A DNA stretch of 64,000 nucleotides, from contig OW388293.1 in assembly GCA_936450465.1 (NCBI GenBank), positions 53,037,201 to 53,101,200 on the forward strand, written 5' to 3'. Made by a program: the position numbers and the translations under genes. Source of the DNA: Gibbula magus. Its lineage: Eukaryota > Mollusca > Gastropoda > Trochida > Trochidae. The notes beneath the pieces were generated by a model. That model searched no databases. It was not told the DNA's origin and saw only the letters and a list, made by a program, of their open reading frames with translations. This document shows, piece after piece, positions 1 to 11,470 of the stretch (positions are counted from its first letter, which is position 1; each line of letters starts with the position of its first letter).

Positions 1-1608
1 AATGTATTAAATAATTTTGCCAGATTCTCTGGACTCAAAGTAAATACAGAGAAGACAAGATTGCTATGGATTGGATCTAAAAAGAGATCTAGATACAAAC
101 TATGTAAAGATATACACTTTGACTGGTCACAATCAGAGTTTAAAATGCTAGGAATTAATTTTGATGTAGACTTGGATAATATTGTTGATATGAATTTTAA
201 CGACAAATTGAATAAAATTAATAATGAAATGAAAATTTGGTCAATGAGAACACTAACTCCAATGGGTCGAAACGTTGTATTGAAATCATTGCTTCTACCT
301 AAACTTAATCATCTCTTTGCTGCACTGCCAAATCCACCTGATAAAATAATAGATGATTTTCAAAAAAAATGTTTCGAATTTATATGGCAAGGCAAAAGAG
401 ATAAAGTGAAAAGAGATGTAATGACTTTTCCACCCAAATATGGAGGCATAAATGTTCCCAATATTCGATGTGTTATGGCTGCACAGAAATTAGCTTGGAT
501 GAAAAGGATAGAGAATAATTTGAAATGGTACGATCACTCATCACATTTTATTATGAATGTCGAAAGAATATTTACTGCAGACTCTATCTACATTAACAGA
601 CATATCATCCCTTTTATTAGAAATACATTTTGGAAAGATGTCTTACATGCATGGTCATGTTTCCTCAAAACTTGTTATTTGGATCAAAAAAAGATAACAG
701 ATCTAATGACACAATCTGTTTGGTACAATTATAATGTAACTGTTGGTAACAAATATATTGCCAACCAAAAATGTCAAAATAGAGGTATTTCATATGTAAA
801 TGATTTTTTGAAAGGAAATGGGGAAATATACACCTGTGAAGAATTTTGTGAAATTTATGATATAGACATTAATTTTCTAACTTACCTTTCCATGCGGAAT
901 GCAATCAGAATGTTCATAAAATCAAATTTTGATGGAACTATAATAAAGATAAATGGACCAATTTTGCCTTTTAATAGAAATATATTACACAGTAAAGAAA
1001 AAACAAGCAAATATTTTTATCTGACTTTATTGAATACAAAAAATATAGAAACAGCAAGTTCACAGAGATGGACAAATATTTTTCAAGAAAATTATACCAG
1101 AGAAAAAATAAATTATAATTTAATGGCATATAGATGTAAAGCTCATGTGAATTTGAAATGGCTTCAATTTAAAATAATGCATAATATTCTGGCAACAAGA
1201 CATTATCTGTACAAGATTGGATACTGTGAATCTCCACTTTGTTATTTTTGTGAAGTTGAAAATGAAAATATTGTACATTTACTATGTGAATGTGATTATG
1301 TAATTGAACTTTGGAATTATTTAGCGGAATGGCTTGGTACAGTTGCAGATGGAGAAATTGTCTTTACAAATGAAAACATTATTTTTGGTTTTAAAGGCAT
1401 ACATAACAATCCGTTAAACGCTGTTGCTTTGGTAACCAAACAATACATCTACAATTCAAGTAAAACTAAAAAACGCCTATATTTCAAAGCACTTCAAAAA
1501 GAAATCATCAGATATTACCAAACAACAAGGACGATTGCATTCTCCAACTGCAACTATGCCAAATTTTACACATTCTGGTCAAGTTTCCATACTCTACTTA
1601 ATAAGTGA
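1..1608 (+). CDS. LINE reverse transcriptase, C-terminal part (5' partial)
   Basis: The frame is open from base 1 to the TGA at 1606-1608, about 535 residues, and has no start in the window. The first residues (NVLNNFARFSGLKVNTEKT) match the region after the catalytic motif of L1-group reverse transcriptases, where 'SGLKVN..KT' is typical. The catalytic palm (YADD-type box) would lie just left of the window. Then follow 'MLGINF', 'PPKYGGINVPNI' and a Cys-His box 'CYFCEVENENIVHLLCEC' (CCHC spacing). That box, followed by a W-rich segment, is characteristic of the C-terminus of L1 and Tx1 clade ORF2. The enzyme family copies element RNA into DNA at a nicked target. No internal stop or frameshift is seen in the visible part, so the copy could be young, but activity cannot be judged without the 5' part. 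Confidence 0.88.
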   Translation, partial: NVLNNFARFSGLKVNTEKTRLLWIGSKKRSRYKLCKDIHFDWSQSEFKMLGINFDVDLDNIVDMNFNDKLNKINNEMKIWSMRTLTPMGRNVVLKSLLLPKLNHLFAALPNPPDKIIDDFQKKCFEFIWQGKRDKVKRDVMTFPPKYGGINVPNIRCVMAAQKLAWMKRIENNLKWYDHSSHFIMNVERIFTADSIYINRHIIPFIRNTFWKDVLHAWSCFLKTCYLDQKKITDLMTQSVWYNYNVTVGNKYIANQKCQNRGISYVNDFLKGNGEIYTCEEFCEIYDIDINFLTYLSMRNAIRMFIKSNFDGTIIKINGPILPFNRNILHSKEKTSKYFYLTLLNTKNIETASSQRWTNIFQENYTREKINYNLMAYRCKAHVNLKWLQFKIMHNILATRHYLYKIGYCESPLCYFCEVENENIVHLLCECDYVIELWNYLAEWLGTVADGEIVFTNENIIFGFKGIHNNPLNAVALVTKQYIYNSSKTKKRLYFKALQKEIIRYYQTTRTIAFSNCNYAKFYTFWSSFHTLLNK

Positions 1609-1727
1609 TTTAATTCATGAATTGGAACATGTAAATGATATACACTTATACAGTATACAATACCTACATGTAAACACAATGTAATGTTGGGAAATAAAAA
1701 TGAAAAAAAAAAAAAAAAAAAAAAAAA
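1..1727 (+). mobile_element. LINE copy 1: 3' portion of an L1/Tx1-like non-LTR retrotransposon
   Basis: The element enters from the left edge of the window, so its 5' part and left target-site flank are not visible. It holds the end of the reverse-transcriptase ORF, a short 3' UTR (1609-1702) with an AATAAA signal at 1693-1698, and a 25-base poly(A) at 1703-1727. It is joined directly to the tRNA array spacer at 1728. The insertion lies 78 bp upstream of the first tRNA-Gly(GCC) gene and in the same orientation. It is a different family from LINE copies 2 and 3: its tail is pure poly(A) and its protein differs throughout. Confidence 0.9.
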
Positions 1728-1805
1728 GTGCCATTTGTTAGAGATACACGTGTAACTTCCTCCTTTAGGCCTCGGATGAGTAAGAAGACGAGGCAGAAAT
1801 GTGAA

Positions 1806-1876
1806 GCATCGGTGGTCTAGTGGTAGAATACTCGCCTGCCACGCGGGTGACCCGGGTTCGATTCCCGGTCGATGCA
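1806..1876 (+). tRNA. tRNA-Gly(GCC), unit 1
   Basis: This 71-nt gene folds as a complete cloverleaf. Acceptor GCATCGG pairs with TCGATGC (last pair G.U), followed by discriminator A. The anticodon stem is CTCGC/GCGGG with loop CTGCCAC and anticodon GCC at 1838-1840. The T arm is CCGGG-TTCGATT-CCCGG. The A box lies in the D arm and the B box is GGTTCGATTCC. CCA is not encoded, as expected for eukaryotes. It decodes GGC and GGU. TTTT at 1884-1887 is a pol III terminator. This is the consensus of the array. Confidence 0.97.
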
Positions 1877-2266
1877 CGTTCTCTTTTGCACATTTCATTC
1901 CCTTCTAACGGGAGCTACCGGCGCGATTGGCGAGCTTCCTCTTGTTCCCACAACTTCTGATTGCACTCTGATTGTTCGTCTGTGACGTCACGCGTCTGTG
2001 ACGTGGCTACAATGCTACGGCGACGGCCTATGCTTTTCCAAATTCACTACAGCCCGAACTACTGTTTTAAGGGTTTCAAATGCCGACAGTGCTGTCAATA
2101 TCACATTCATCTTGCCTATCAAGCAATGTATACCTCCTATAACATATTTATCGTGCCTCATATTTAATCACACATGCATGTGCTTAAACATACATCAATG
2201 GCCGTGCTCCATTTCGCAAGCCAGTTTCAGGGAATGTTCACTTTTTCAAAAAGAAGTTGCAAAAGA

Positions 2267-2338
2267 TGCGTCGGCCGGGAATCGAACCCGGATCGACTGC
2301 TTGGAAGGCAACCATGCTGACCGTTACACCACCGACGC
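2267..2338 (-). tRNA. tRNA-Gly(TCC), unit 1
   Basis: This 72-nt minus-strand gene has a perfect 7-bp acceptor stem (GCGTCGG/CCGACGC) and discriminator A. The anticodon stem is GTTGC/GCAGT, with two G.U pairs, and the loop CTTCCAA has anticodon TCC (complement at 2303-2305). The T arm is CCGGG-TTCGATT-CCCGG. It decodes GGA, and GGG by wobble. AAAA at 2261-2264 on the + strand gives TTTT as terminator. This is the consensus of the array. Confidence 0.97.
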
Positions 2339-2566
2339 TTGTCCTGTTGAAGAGGGGACAGAAATGCTTCTTAACCTACGTTTCTCTACATATATGAACA
2401 TGGTTAACTTACCTTTTAAAATTATCGTAAAAGTCAAAAACAACAAATCTTGAGACAATTTACAAAGTGATTTAAAAGAAATATTTAAGTGCCATATGTT
2501 AGAGATACACGTGTAACTTCCTCCTTTAGGCCTCGGATGAGTAAGAAGACGAGGCAGAAATGTGAA

Positions 2567-2637
2567 GCATCGGTGGTCTAGTGGTAGAATACTCGCCTGC
2601 CACGCGGGTGACCCGGGTTCGATTCCCGGTCGATGCA
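2567..2637 (+). tRNA. tRNA-Gly(GCC), unit 2
   Basis: Identical to the consensus copy at 1806. Confidence 0.96.
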
Positions 2638-3027
2638 CGTTCTCTTTTGCACATTTCATTCCCTTCTAACGGGAGCTACCGGCGCGATTGGCGAGCTTCC
2701 TCTTGTTCCCACAACTTCTGATTGCACTCTGATTGTTCGTCTGTGACGTCACGCGTCTGTGACGTGGCTACAATGCAACGGCGACGGCCTATGCTTTTCC
2801 AAATTCACTACAGCCCGAACTACTGTTTTAAGGGTTTCAAATGCCGACAGTGCTGTCAATATCACATTCATCTTGCCTATCAAGCAATGTATACCTCCTA
2901 TAACATATTTATCGTGCCTCATATTTAATCACACATGCATGTGCTTAAACATACATCAATGGCCGTGCTCCATTTCGCAAGCCAGTTTCAGGGAATGTTC
3001 ACTTTTTCAAAAAGAAGTTGCAAAAGA

Positions 3028-3099
3028 TGCGTCGGCCGGGAATCGAACCCGGATCGACTGCTTGGAAGGCAACCATGCTGACCGTTACACCACCGACGC
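3028..3099 (-). tRNA. tRNA-Gly(TCC), unit 2
   Basis: Identical to the consensus copy at 2267. Confidence 0.96.
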
Positions 3100-3327
3100 T
3101 TGTCCTGTTGAAAAGGGGATAGAAATGCTTCTTAACCTACGTTTCTCTACATATATGAACATGGTTAACTTACCTTTTAAAATTATCGTAAAAGTCAAAA
3201 ACAACAAATCTTGAGACAATTTACAAAGTGATTTAAAAGAAATATTTAAGTGCCATATGTTAGAGATACACGTGTAACTTCCTCCTTTAGGCCTCGGATG
3301 AGTAAGAAGACGAGGCAGAAATGTGAA

Positions 3328-3398
3328 GCATCGGTGGTCTAGTGGTAGAATACTCGCCTGCCACGCGGGTGACCCGGGTTCGATTCCCGGTCGATGCA
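3328..3398 (+). tRNA. tRNA-Gly(GCC), unit 3
   Basis: Consensus sequence. Confidence 0.96.
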
Positions 3399-3788
3399 CG
3401 TTCTCTTTTGCACATTTCATTCCCTTCTAACGGGAGCTACCGGCGCGATTGGCGAGCTTCCTCTTGTTCCCACAACTTCTGATTGCACTCTGATTGTTCG
3501 TCTGTGACGTCACGCGTCTGTGACGTGGCTACAATGCTACGGCGACGGCCTATGCTTTTCCAAATTCACTACAGCCCGAACTACTGTTTTAAGGGTTTCA
3601 AATGCCGACAGTGCTGTCAATATCACATTCATCTTGCCTATCAAGCAATGTATACCTCCTATAACATATTTATCGTGCCTCATATTTAATCACACATGCA
3701 TGTGCTTAAACATACATCAATGGCCGTGCTCCATTTCGCAAGCCAGTTTCAGGGAATGTTCACTTTTTCAAAAAGAAGTTGCAAAAGA

Positions 3789-3860
3789 TGCGTCGGCCGG
3801 GAATCGAACCCGGATCGACTGCTTGGAAGGCAACCATGCTGACCGTTACACCACCGACGC
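3789..3860 (-). tRNA. tRNA-Gly(TCC), unit 3
   Basis: Consensus sequence. Confidence 0.96.
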
Positions 3861-4088
3861 TTGTCCTGTTGAAGAGGGGATAGAAATGCTTCTTAACCTA
3901 CGTTTCTCTACATATATGAACATGGTTAACTTACCTTTTAAAATTATCGTAAAAGTCAAAAACAACAAATCTTGAGACAATTTACAAAGTGATTTAAAAG
4001 AAATATTTAAGTGCCATATGTTAGAGATACACGTGTAACTTCCTCCTTTAGGCCTCGGATGAGTAAGAAGACGAGGCAGAAATGTGAA

Positions 4089-4159
4089 GCATCGGTGGTC
4101 TAGTGGTAGAATACTCGCCTGCCACGCGGGTGACCCGGGTTCGATTCCCGGTCGATGCA
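4089..4159 (+). tRNA. tRNA-Gly(GCC), unit 4
   Basis: Consensus sequence. Confidence 0.96.
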
Positions 4160-4549
4160 CGTTCTCTTTTGCACATTTCATTCCCTTCTAACGGGAGCTA
4201 CCGGCGCGATTGGCGAGCTTCCTCTTGTTCCCACAACTTCTGATTGCACTCTGATTGTTCGTCTGTGACGTCACGCGTCTGTGACGTGGCTACAATGCTA
4301 CGGCGACGGCCTATGCTTTTCCAAATTCACTACAGCCCGAACTACTGTTTTAAGGGTTTCAAATGCCGACAGTGCTGTCAATATCACATTCATCTTGCCT
4401 ATCAAGCAATGTATACCTCCTATAACATATTTATCGTGCCTCATATTTAATCACACATGCATGTGCTTAAACATACATCAATGGCCGTGCTCCATTTCGC
4501 AAGCCAGTTTCAGGGAATGTTCACTTTTTCAAAAAGAAGTTGCAAAAGA

Positions 4550-4621
4550 TGCGTCGGCCGGGAATCGAACCCGGATCGACTGCTTGGAAGGCAACCATGC
4601 TGACCGTTACACCACCGACGC
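4550..4621 (-). tRNA. tRNA-Gly(TCC), unit 4
   Basis: Consensus sequence. Confidence 0.96.
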
Positions 4622-4849
4622 TTGTCCTGTTGAAGAGGGGACAGAAATGCTTCTTAACCTACGTTTCTCTACATATATGAACATGGTTAACTTACCTTTT
4701 AAAATTATCGTAAAAGTCAAAAACAACAAATCTTGAGACAATTTACAAAGTGATTTAAAAGAAATATTTAAGTGCCATATGTTAGAGATACACGTGTAAC
4801 TTCCTCCTTTAGGCCTCGGATGAGTAAGAAGACGAGGCAGAAATGTGAA

Positions 4850-4920
4850 GCATCGGTGGTCTAGTGGTAGAATACTCGCCTGCCACGCGGGTGACCCGGG
4901 TTCGATTCCCGGTCGATGCA
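4850..4920 (+). tRNA. tRNA-Gly(GCC), unit 5
   Basis: Consensus sequence. Confidence 0.96.
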
Positions 4921-5310
4921 CGTTCTCTTTTGCACATTTCATTCCCTTCTAACGGGAGCTACCGGCGCGATTGGCGAGCTTCCTCTTGTTCCCACAACTT
5001 CTGATTGCACTCTGATTGTTCGTCTGTGACGTCACGCGTCTGTGACGTGGCTACAATGCAACGGCGACGGCCTATGCTTTTCCAAATTCACTACAGCCCG
5101 AACTACTGTTTTAAGGGTTTCAAATGCCGACAGTGCTGTCAATATCACATTCATCTTGCCTATCAAGCAATGTATACCTCCTATAACATATTTATCGTGC
5201 CTCATATTTAATCACACATGCATGTGCTTAAACATACATCAATGGCCGTGCTCCATTTCGCAAGCCAGTTTCAGGGAATGTTCACTTTTTCAAAAAGAAG
5301 TTGCAAAAGA

Positions 5311-5382
5311 TGCGTCGGCCGGGAATCGAACCCGGATCGACTGCTTGGAAGGCAACCATGCTGACCGTTACACCACCGACGC
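5311..5382 (-). tRNA. tRNA-Gly(TCC), unit 5
   Basis: Consensus sequence. Confidence 0.96.
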
Positions 5383-5610
5383 TTGTCCTGTTGAAGAGGG
5401 GACAGAAATGCTTCTTAACCTACGTTTCTCTACATATATGAACATGGTTAACTTACCTTTTAAAATTATCGTAAAAGTCAAAAACAACAAATCTTGAGAC
5501 AATTTACAAAGTGATTTAAAAGAAATATTTAAGTGCCATATGTTAGAGATACACGTGTAACTTCCTCCTTTAGGCCTCGGATGAGTAAGAAGACGAGGCA
5601 GAAATGTGAA

Positions 5611-5681
5611 GCATCGGTGGTCTAGTGGTAGAATACTCGCCTGCCACGCGGGTGACCCGGGTTCGATTCCCGGTCGATGCA
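5611..5681 (+). tRNA. tRNA-Gly(GCC), unit 6
   Basis: Consensus sequence. Confidence 0.96.
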
Positions 5682-6071
5682 CGTTCTCTTTTGCACATTT
5701 CATTCCCTTCTAACGGGAGCTACCGGCGCGATTGGCGAGCTTCCTCTTGTTCCCACAACTTCTGATTGCACTCTGATTGTTCGTCTGTGACGTCACGCGT
5801 CTGTGACGTGGCTACAATGCTACGGCGACGGCCTATGCTTTTCCAAATTCACTACAGCCCGAACTACTGTTTTAAGGGTTTCAAATGCCGACAGTGCTGT
5901 CAATATCACATTCATCTTGCCTATCAAGCAATGTATACCTCCTATAACATATTTATCGTGCCTCATATTTAATCACACATGCATGTGCTTAAACATACAT
6001 CAATGGCCGTGCTCCATTTCGCAAGCCAGTTTCAGGGAATGTTCACTTTTTCAAAAAGAAGTTGCAAAAGA

Positions 6072-6143
6072 TGCGTCGGCCGGGAATCGAACCCGGATCG
6101 ACTGCTTGGAAGGCAACCATGCTGACCGTTACACCACCGACGC
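6072..6143 (-). tRNA. tRNA-Gly(TCC), unit 6
   Basis: Consensus sequence. Confidence 0.96.
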
Positions 6144-6371
6144 TTGTCCTGTTGAAGAGGGGACAGAAATGCTTCTTAACCTACGTTTCTCTACATATAT
6201 GAACATGGTTAACTTACCTTTTAAAATTATCGTAAAAGTCAAAAACAACAAATCTTGAGACAATTTACAAAGTGATTTAAAAGAAATATTTAAGTGCCAT
6301 ATGTTAGAGATACACGTGTAACTTCCTCCTTTAGGCCTCGGATGAGTAAGAAGACGAGGCAGAAATGTGAA

Positions 6372-6442
6372 GCATCGGTGGTCTAGTGGTAGAATACTCG
6401 CCTGCCACGCGGGTGACCCGGGTTCGATTCCCGGTCGATGCA
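6372..6442 (+). tRNA. tRNA-Gly(GCC), unit 7
   Basis: Consensus sequence. Confidence 0.96.
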
Positions 6443-6832
6443 CGTTCTCTTTTGCACATTTCATTCCCTTCTAACGGGAGCTACCGGCGCGATTGGCGAG
6501 CTTCCTCTTGTTCCCACAACTTCTGATTGCACTCTGATTGTTCGTCTGTGACGTCACGCGTCTGTGACGTGGCTACAATGCAACGGCGACGGCCTATGCT
6601 TTTCCAAATTCACTACAGCCCGAACTACTGTTTTAAGGGTTTCAAATGCCGACAGTGCTGTCAATATCACATTCATCTTGCCTATCAAGCAATGTATACC
6701 TCCTATAACATATTTATCGTGCCTCATATTTAATCACACATGCATGTGCTTAAACATACATCAATGGCCGTGCTCCATTTCGCAAGCCAGTTTCAGGGAA
6801 TGTTCACTTTTTCAAAAAGAAGTTGCAAAAGA

Positions 6833-6904
6833 TGCGTCGGCCGGGAATCGAACCCGGATCGACTGCTTGGAAGGCAACCATGCTGACCGTTACACCACCG
6901 ACGC
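6833..6904 (-). tRNA. tRNA-Gly(TCC), unit 7
   Basis: Consensus sequence. Confidence 0.96.
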
Positions 6905-7132
6905 TTGTCCTGTTGAAGAGGGGATAGAAATGCTTCTTAACCTACGTTTCTCTACATATATGAACATGGTTAACTTACCTTTTAAAATTATCGTAAAAGT
7001 CAAAAACAACAAATCTTGAGACAATTTACAAAGTGATTTAAAAGAAATATTTAAGTGCCATATGTTAGAGATACACGTGTAACTTCCTCCTTTAGGCCTC
7101 GGATGAGTAAGAAGACGAGGCAGAAATGTGAA

Positions 7133-7203
7133 GCATCGGTGGTCTAGTGGTAGAATACTCGCCTGCCACGCGGGTGACCCGGGTTCGATTCCCGGTCGAT
7201 GCA
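7133..7203 (+). tRNA. tRNA-Gly(GCC), unit 8
   Basis: Consensus sequence. Confidence 0.96.
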
Positions 7204-7593
7204 CGTTCTCTTTTGCACATTTCATTCCCTTCTAACGGGAGCTACCGGCGCGATTGGCGAGCTTCCTCTTGTTCCCACAACTTCTGATTGCACTCTGATT
7301 GTTCGTCTGTGACGTCACGCGTCTGTGACGTGGCTACAATGCAACGGCGACGGCCTATGCTTTTCCAAATTCACTACAGCCCGAACTACTGTTTTAAGGG
7401 TTTCAAATGCCGACAGTGCTGTCAATATCACATTCATCTTGCCTATCAAGCAATGTATACCTCCTATAACATATTTATCGTGCCTCATATTTAATCACAC
7501 ATGCATGTGCTTAAACATACATCAATGGCCGTGCTCCATTTCGCAAGCCAGTTTCAGGGAATGTTCACTTTTTCAAAAAGAAGTTGCAAAAGA

Positions 7594-7665
7594 TGCGTCG
7601 GCCGGGAATCGAACCCGGATCGACTGCTTGGAAGGCAACCATGCTGACCGTTACACCACCGACGC
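7594..7665 (-). tRNA. tRNA-Gly(TCC), unit 8
   Basis: Consensus sequence. Confidence 0.96.
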
Positions 7666-7893
7666 TTGTCCTGTTGAAAAGGGGATAGAAATGCTTCTTA
7701 ACCTACGTTTCTCTACATATATGAACATGGTTAACTTACCTTTTAAAATTATCGTAAAAGTCAAAAACAACAAATCTTGAGACAATTTACAAAGTGATTT
7801 AAAAGAAATATTTAAGTGCCATATGTTAGAGATACACGTGTAACTTCCTCCTTTAGGCCTTGGATGAGTAAGAAGACGAGGCAGAAATGTGAA

Positions 7894-7964
7894 GCATCGG
7901 TGGTCTAGTGGTAGAATACTCGCCTGCCACGCGGGTGACCCGGGTTCGATTCCCGGTCGATGCA
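7894..7964 (+). tRNA. tRNA-Gly(GCC), unit 9
   Basis: Consensus gene. A single C-to-T change lies in the upstream flank (GGCCTTGG instead of GGCCTCGG). Confidence 0.96.
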
Positions 7965-8354
7965 CGTTCTCTTTTGCACATTTCATTCCCTTCTAACGGG
8001 AGCTACCGGCGCGATTGGCGAGCTTCCTCTTGTTCCCACAACTTCTGATTGCACTCTGATTGTTCGTCTGTGACGTCACGCGTCTGTGACGTGGCTACAA
8101 TGCTACGGCGACGGCCTATGCTTTTCCAAATTCACTACAGCCCGAACTACTGTTTTAAGGGTTTCAAATGCCGACAGTGCTGTAAATATCACATTCATCT
8201 TGCCTATCAAGCAATGTATACCTCCTATAACATATTTATCGTGCCTCATATTTAATCACACATGCATGTGCTTAAACATACATCAATGGCCGTGCTCCAT
8301 TTCGCAAGCCAGTTTCAGGGAATGTTCACTTTTTCAAAAAGAAGTTGCAAAAGA

Positions 8355-8426
8355 TGCGTCGGCCGGGAATCGAACCCGGATCGACTGCTTGGAAGGCAAC
8401 CATGCTGACCGTTACACCACCGACGC
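8355..8426 (-). tRNA. tRNA-Gly(TCC), unit 9
   Basis: Consensus sequence. Confidence 0.96.
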
Positions 8427-8654
8427 TTGTCCTGTTGAAGAGGGGATAGAAATGCTTCTTAACCTACGTTTCTCTACATATATGAACATGGTTAACTTAC
8501 CTTTTAAAATTATCGTAAAAGTCAAAAACAACAAATCTTGAGACAATTTACAAAGTGATTTAAAAGAAATATTTAAGTGCCATATGTTAGAGATACACGT
8601 GTAACTTCCTCCTTTAGGCCTCGGATGAGTAAGAAGACGAGGCAGAAATGTGAA

Positions 8655-8725
8655 GCATCGGTGGTTTAGTGGTAGAATACTCGCCTGCCACGCGGGTGAC
8701 CCGGGTTCGATTCCCGGTCGATGCA
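8655..8725 (+). tRNA. tRNA-Gly(GCC), unit 10, C12T variant
   Basis: One change from consensus, C12 to T in the D stem and A box (TGGTTTAGTGG). The cloverleaf is otherwise intact. Confidence 0.93.
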
Positions 8726-9115
8726 CGTTCTCTTTTGCACATTTCATTCCCTTCTAACGGGAGCTACCGGCGCGATTGGCGAGCTTCCTCTTGTTCCCAC
8801 AACTTCTGATTGCACTCTGATTGTTCGTCTGTGACGTCACGCGTCTGTGACGTGGCTACAATGCTACGGCGACGGCCTATGCTTTTCCAAATTCACTACA
8901 GCCCGAACTACTGTTTTAAGGGTTTCAAATGCCGACAGTGCTGTAAATATCACATTCATCTTGCCTATCAAGCAATGTATACCTCCTATAACATATTTAT
9001 CGTGCCTCATATTTAATCACACATGCATGTGCTTAAACATACATCAATGGCCGTGCTCCATTTCGCAAGCCAGTTTCAGGGAATGTTCACTTTTTCAAAA
9101 AGAAGTTGCAAAAGA

Positions 9116-9187
9116 TGCGTCGGCCGGGAATCGAACCCGGATCGACTGCTTGGAAGGCAACCATGCTGACCGTTACACCACCGACGC
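9116..9187 (-). tRNA. tRNA-Gly(TCC), unit 10
   Basis: Consensus sequence. Confidence 0.96.
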
Positions 9188-9415
9188 TTGTCCTGTTGAA
9201 GAGGGGATAGAAATGCTTCTTAACCTACGTTTCTCTACATATATGAACATGGTTAACTTACCTTTTAAAATTATCGTAAAAGTCAAAAACAACAAATCTT
9301 GAGACAATTTACAAAGTGATTTAAAAGAAATATTTAAGTGCCATATGTTAGAGATACACGTGTAACTTCCTCCTTTAGGCCTCGGATGAGTAAGAAGACG
9401 AGGCAGAAATGTGAA

Positions 9416-9486
9416 GCATCGGTGGTCTAGTGGTAGAATACTCGCCTGCCACGCGGGTGACCCGGGTTCGATTCCCGGTCGATGCA
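9416..9486 (+). tRNA. tRNA-Gly(GCC), unit 11
   Basis: Consensus sequence. Confidence 0.96.
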
Positions 9487-9876
9487 CGTTCTCTTTTGCA
9501 CATTTCATTCCCTTCTAACGGGAGCTACCGGCGCGATTGGCGAGCTTCCTCTTGTTCCCACAACTTCTGATTGTACTCTGATTGTTCGTCTGTGACGTCA
9601 CGCGTCTGTGACGTGGCTACAATGCTACGGCGACGGCCTATGCTTTTCCAAATTCACTACAGCCCGAACGACTGTTTTAAGGGTTTCAAATGCCGACAGT
9701 GCTGTCAATATCACATTCATCTTGCCTATCAAGCAATGTATACCTCCTATAACATATTTATCGTGCCTCATATTTAATCACACATGCATGTGCTTAAACA
9801 TACATCAATGGCCGTGCTCCATTTCGCAAGCCAGTTTCAGGGAATGTTCACTTTTTCAAAAAGAAGTTGCAAAAGA

Positions 9877-9948
9877 TGCGTCGGCCGGGAATCGAACCCC
9901 GATCGACTGCTTGGAAGGCAACCATGCTGACCGTTACACCACCGACGC
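9877..9948 (-). tRNA. tRNA-Gly(TCC), unit 11, C49G variant
   Basis: C49 to G puts a G:G mismatch in the T stem, so this copy may be weakened. Confidence 0.88.
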
Positions 9949-10176
9949 TTGTCCTGTTGAAGAGGGGATAGAAATGCTTCTTAACCTACGTTTCTCTACA
10001 TATATGAACATGGTTAACTTACCTTTTAAAATTATCGTAAAAGTCAAAAACAACAAATCTTGAGACAATTTACAAAGTGATTTAAAAGAAATATTTAAGT
10101 GCCATATGTTAGAGATACACGTGTAACTTCCTCCTTTAGGCCTCGGATGAGTAAGAAGACGAGGCAGAAATATGAA

Positions 10177-10247
10177 GCATCGGTGGTCTAGTGGTAGAAT
10201 ACTCGCCTGCCACGCGGGTGACCCGGGTTCGATTCCCGGTCGATGCA
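10177..10247 (+). tRNA. tRNA-Gly(GCC), unit 12
   Basis: Consensus gene. The flank just upstream has one G-to-A change. Confidence 0.96.
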
Positions 10248-10637
10248 CGTTCTCTTTTGCACATTTCATTCCCTTCTAACGGGAGCTACCGGCGCGATTG
10301 GCGAGCTTCCTCTTGTTCCCACAACTTCTGATTGCACTCTGATTGTTCGTCTGTGACGTCACGCGTCTGTGACGTGGCTACAATGCTACGGCGACGGCCT
10401 ATGCTTTTCCAAATTCACTACAGCCCGAACTACTGTTTTAAGGGTTTCAAATGCCGACAGTGCTGTAAATATCACATTCATCTTGCCTATCAAGCAATGT
10501 ATACCTCCTATAACATATTTATCGTGCCTCATATTTAATCACACATGCATGTGCTTAAACATACATCAATGGCCGTGCTCCATTTCGCAAGCCAGTTTCA
10601 GGGAATGTTCACTTTTTCAAAAAGAAGTTGCAAAAGA

Positions 10638-10709
10638 TGCGTCGGCCGGGAATCGAACCCGGATCGACTGCTTGGAAGGCAACCATGCTGACCGTTACAC
10701 CACCGACGC
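10638..10709 (-). tRNA. tRNA-Gly(TCC), unit 12
   Basis: Consensus sequence. Confidence 0.96.
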
Positions 10710-10937
10710 TTGTCCTGTTGAAGAGGGGATAGAAATGCTTCTTAACCTACGTTTCTCTACATATATGAACATGGTTAACTTACCTTTTAAAATTATCGTA
10801 AAAGTCAAAAACAACAAATCTTGAGACAATTTACAAAGTGATTTAAAAGAAATATTTAAGTGCCATATGTTAGAGATACACGTGTAACTTCCTCCTTTAG
10901 GCCTCGGATGAGTAAGAAGACGAGGCAGAAATGTGAA

Positions 10938-11008
10938 GCATCGGTGGTCTAGTGGTAGAATACTCGCCTGCCACGCGGGTGACCCGGGTTCGATTCCCGG
11001 TCGATGCA
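10938..11008 (+). tRNA. tRNA-Gly(GCC), unit 13
   Basis: Consensus sequence. Confidence 0.96.
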
Positions 11009-11398
11009 CGTTCTCTTTTGCACATTTCATTCCCTTCTAACGGGAGCTACCGGCGCGATTGGCGAGCTTCCTCTTGTTCCCACAACTTCTGATTGCACTC
11101 TGATTGTTCGTCTGTGACGTCACGCGTCTGTGACGTGGCTACAATGCTACGGCGACGGCCTATGCTTTTCCAAATTCACTACAGCCCGAACGACTGTTTT
11201 AAGGGTTTCAAATGCCGACAGTGCTGTCAATATCACATTCATCTTGCCTATCAAGCAATGTATACCTCCTATAACATATTTATCGTGCCTCATATTTAAT
11301 CACACATGCATGTGCTTAAACATACATCAATGGCCGTGCTCCATTTCGCAAGCCAGTTTCAGGGAATGTTCACTTTTTCAAAAAGAAGTTGCAAAAGA

Positions 11399-11470
11399 TG
11401 CGTCAGCCGGGAATCGAACCCGGATCGACTGCTTGGAAGGCAACCATGCTGACCGTTACACCACCGACGC
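11399..11470 (-). tRNA. tRNA-Gly(TCC), unit 13, C66T variant
   Basis: C66 to T turns the sixth acceptor pair G-C into a G.U wobble. The fold is otherwise intact. Confidence 0.92.

Noticed and set aside
61..1608. Host protein-coding gene
   Set aside because: The protein has LINE polymerase C-terminal features including the CCHC box, and the 3' end is a poly(A) insertion junction.
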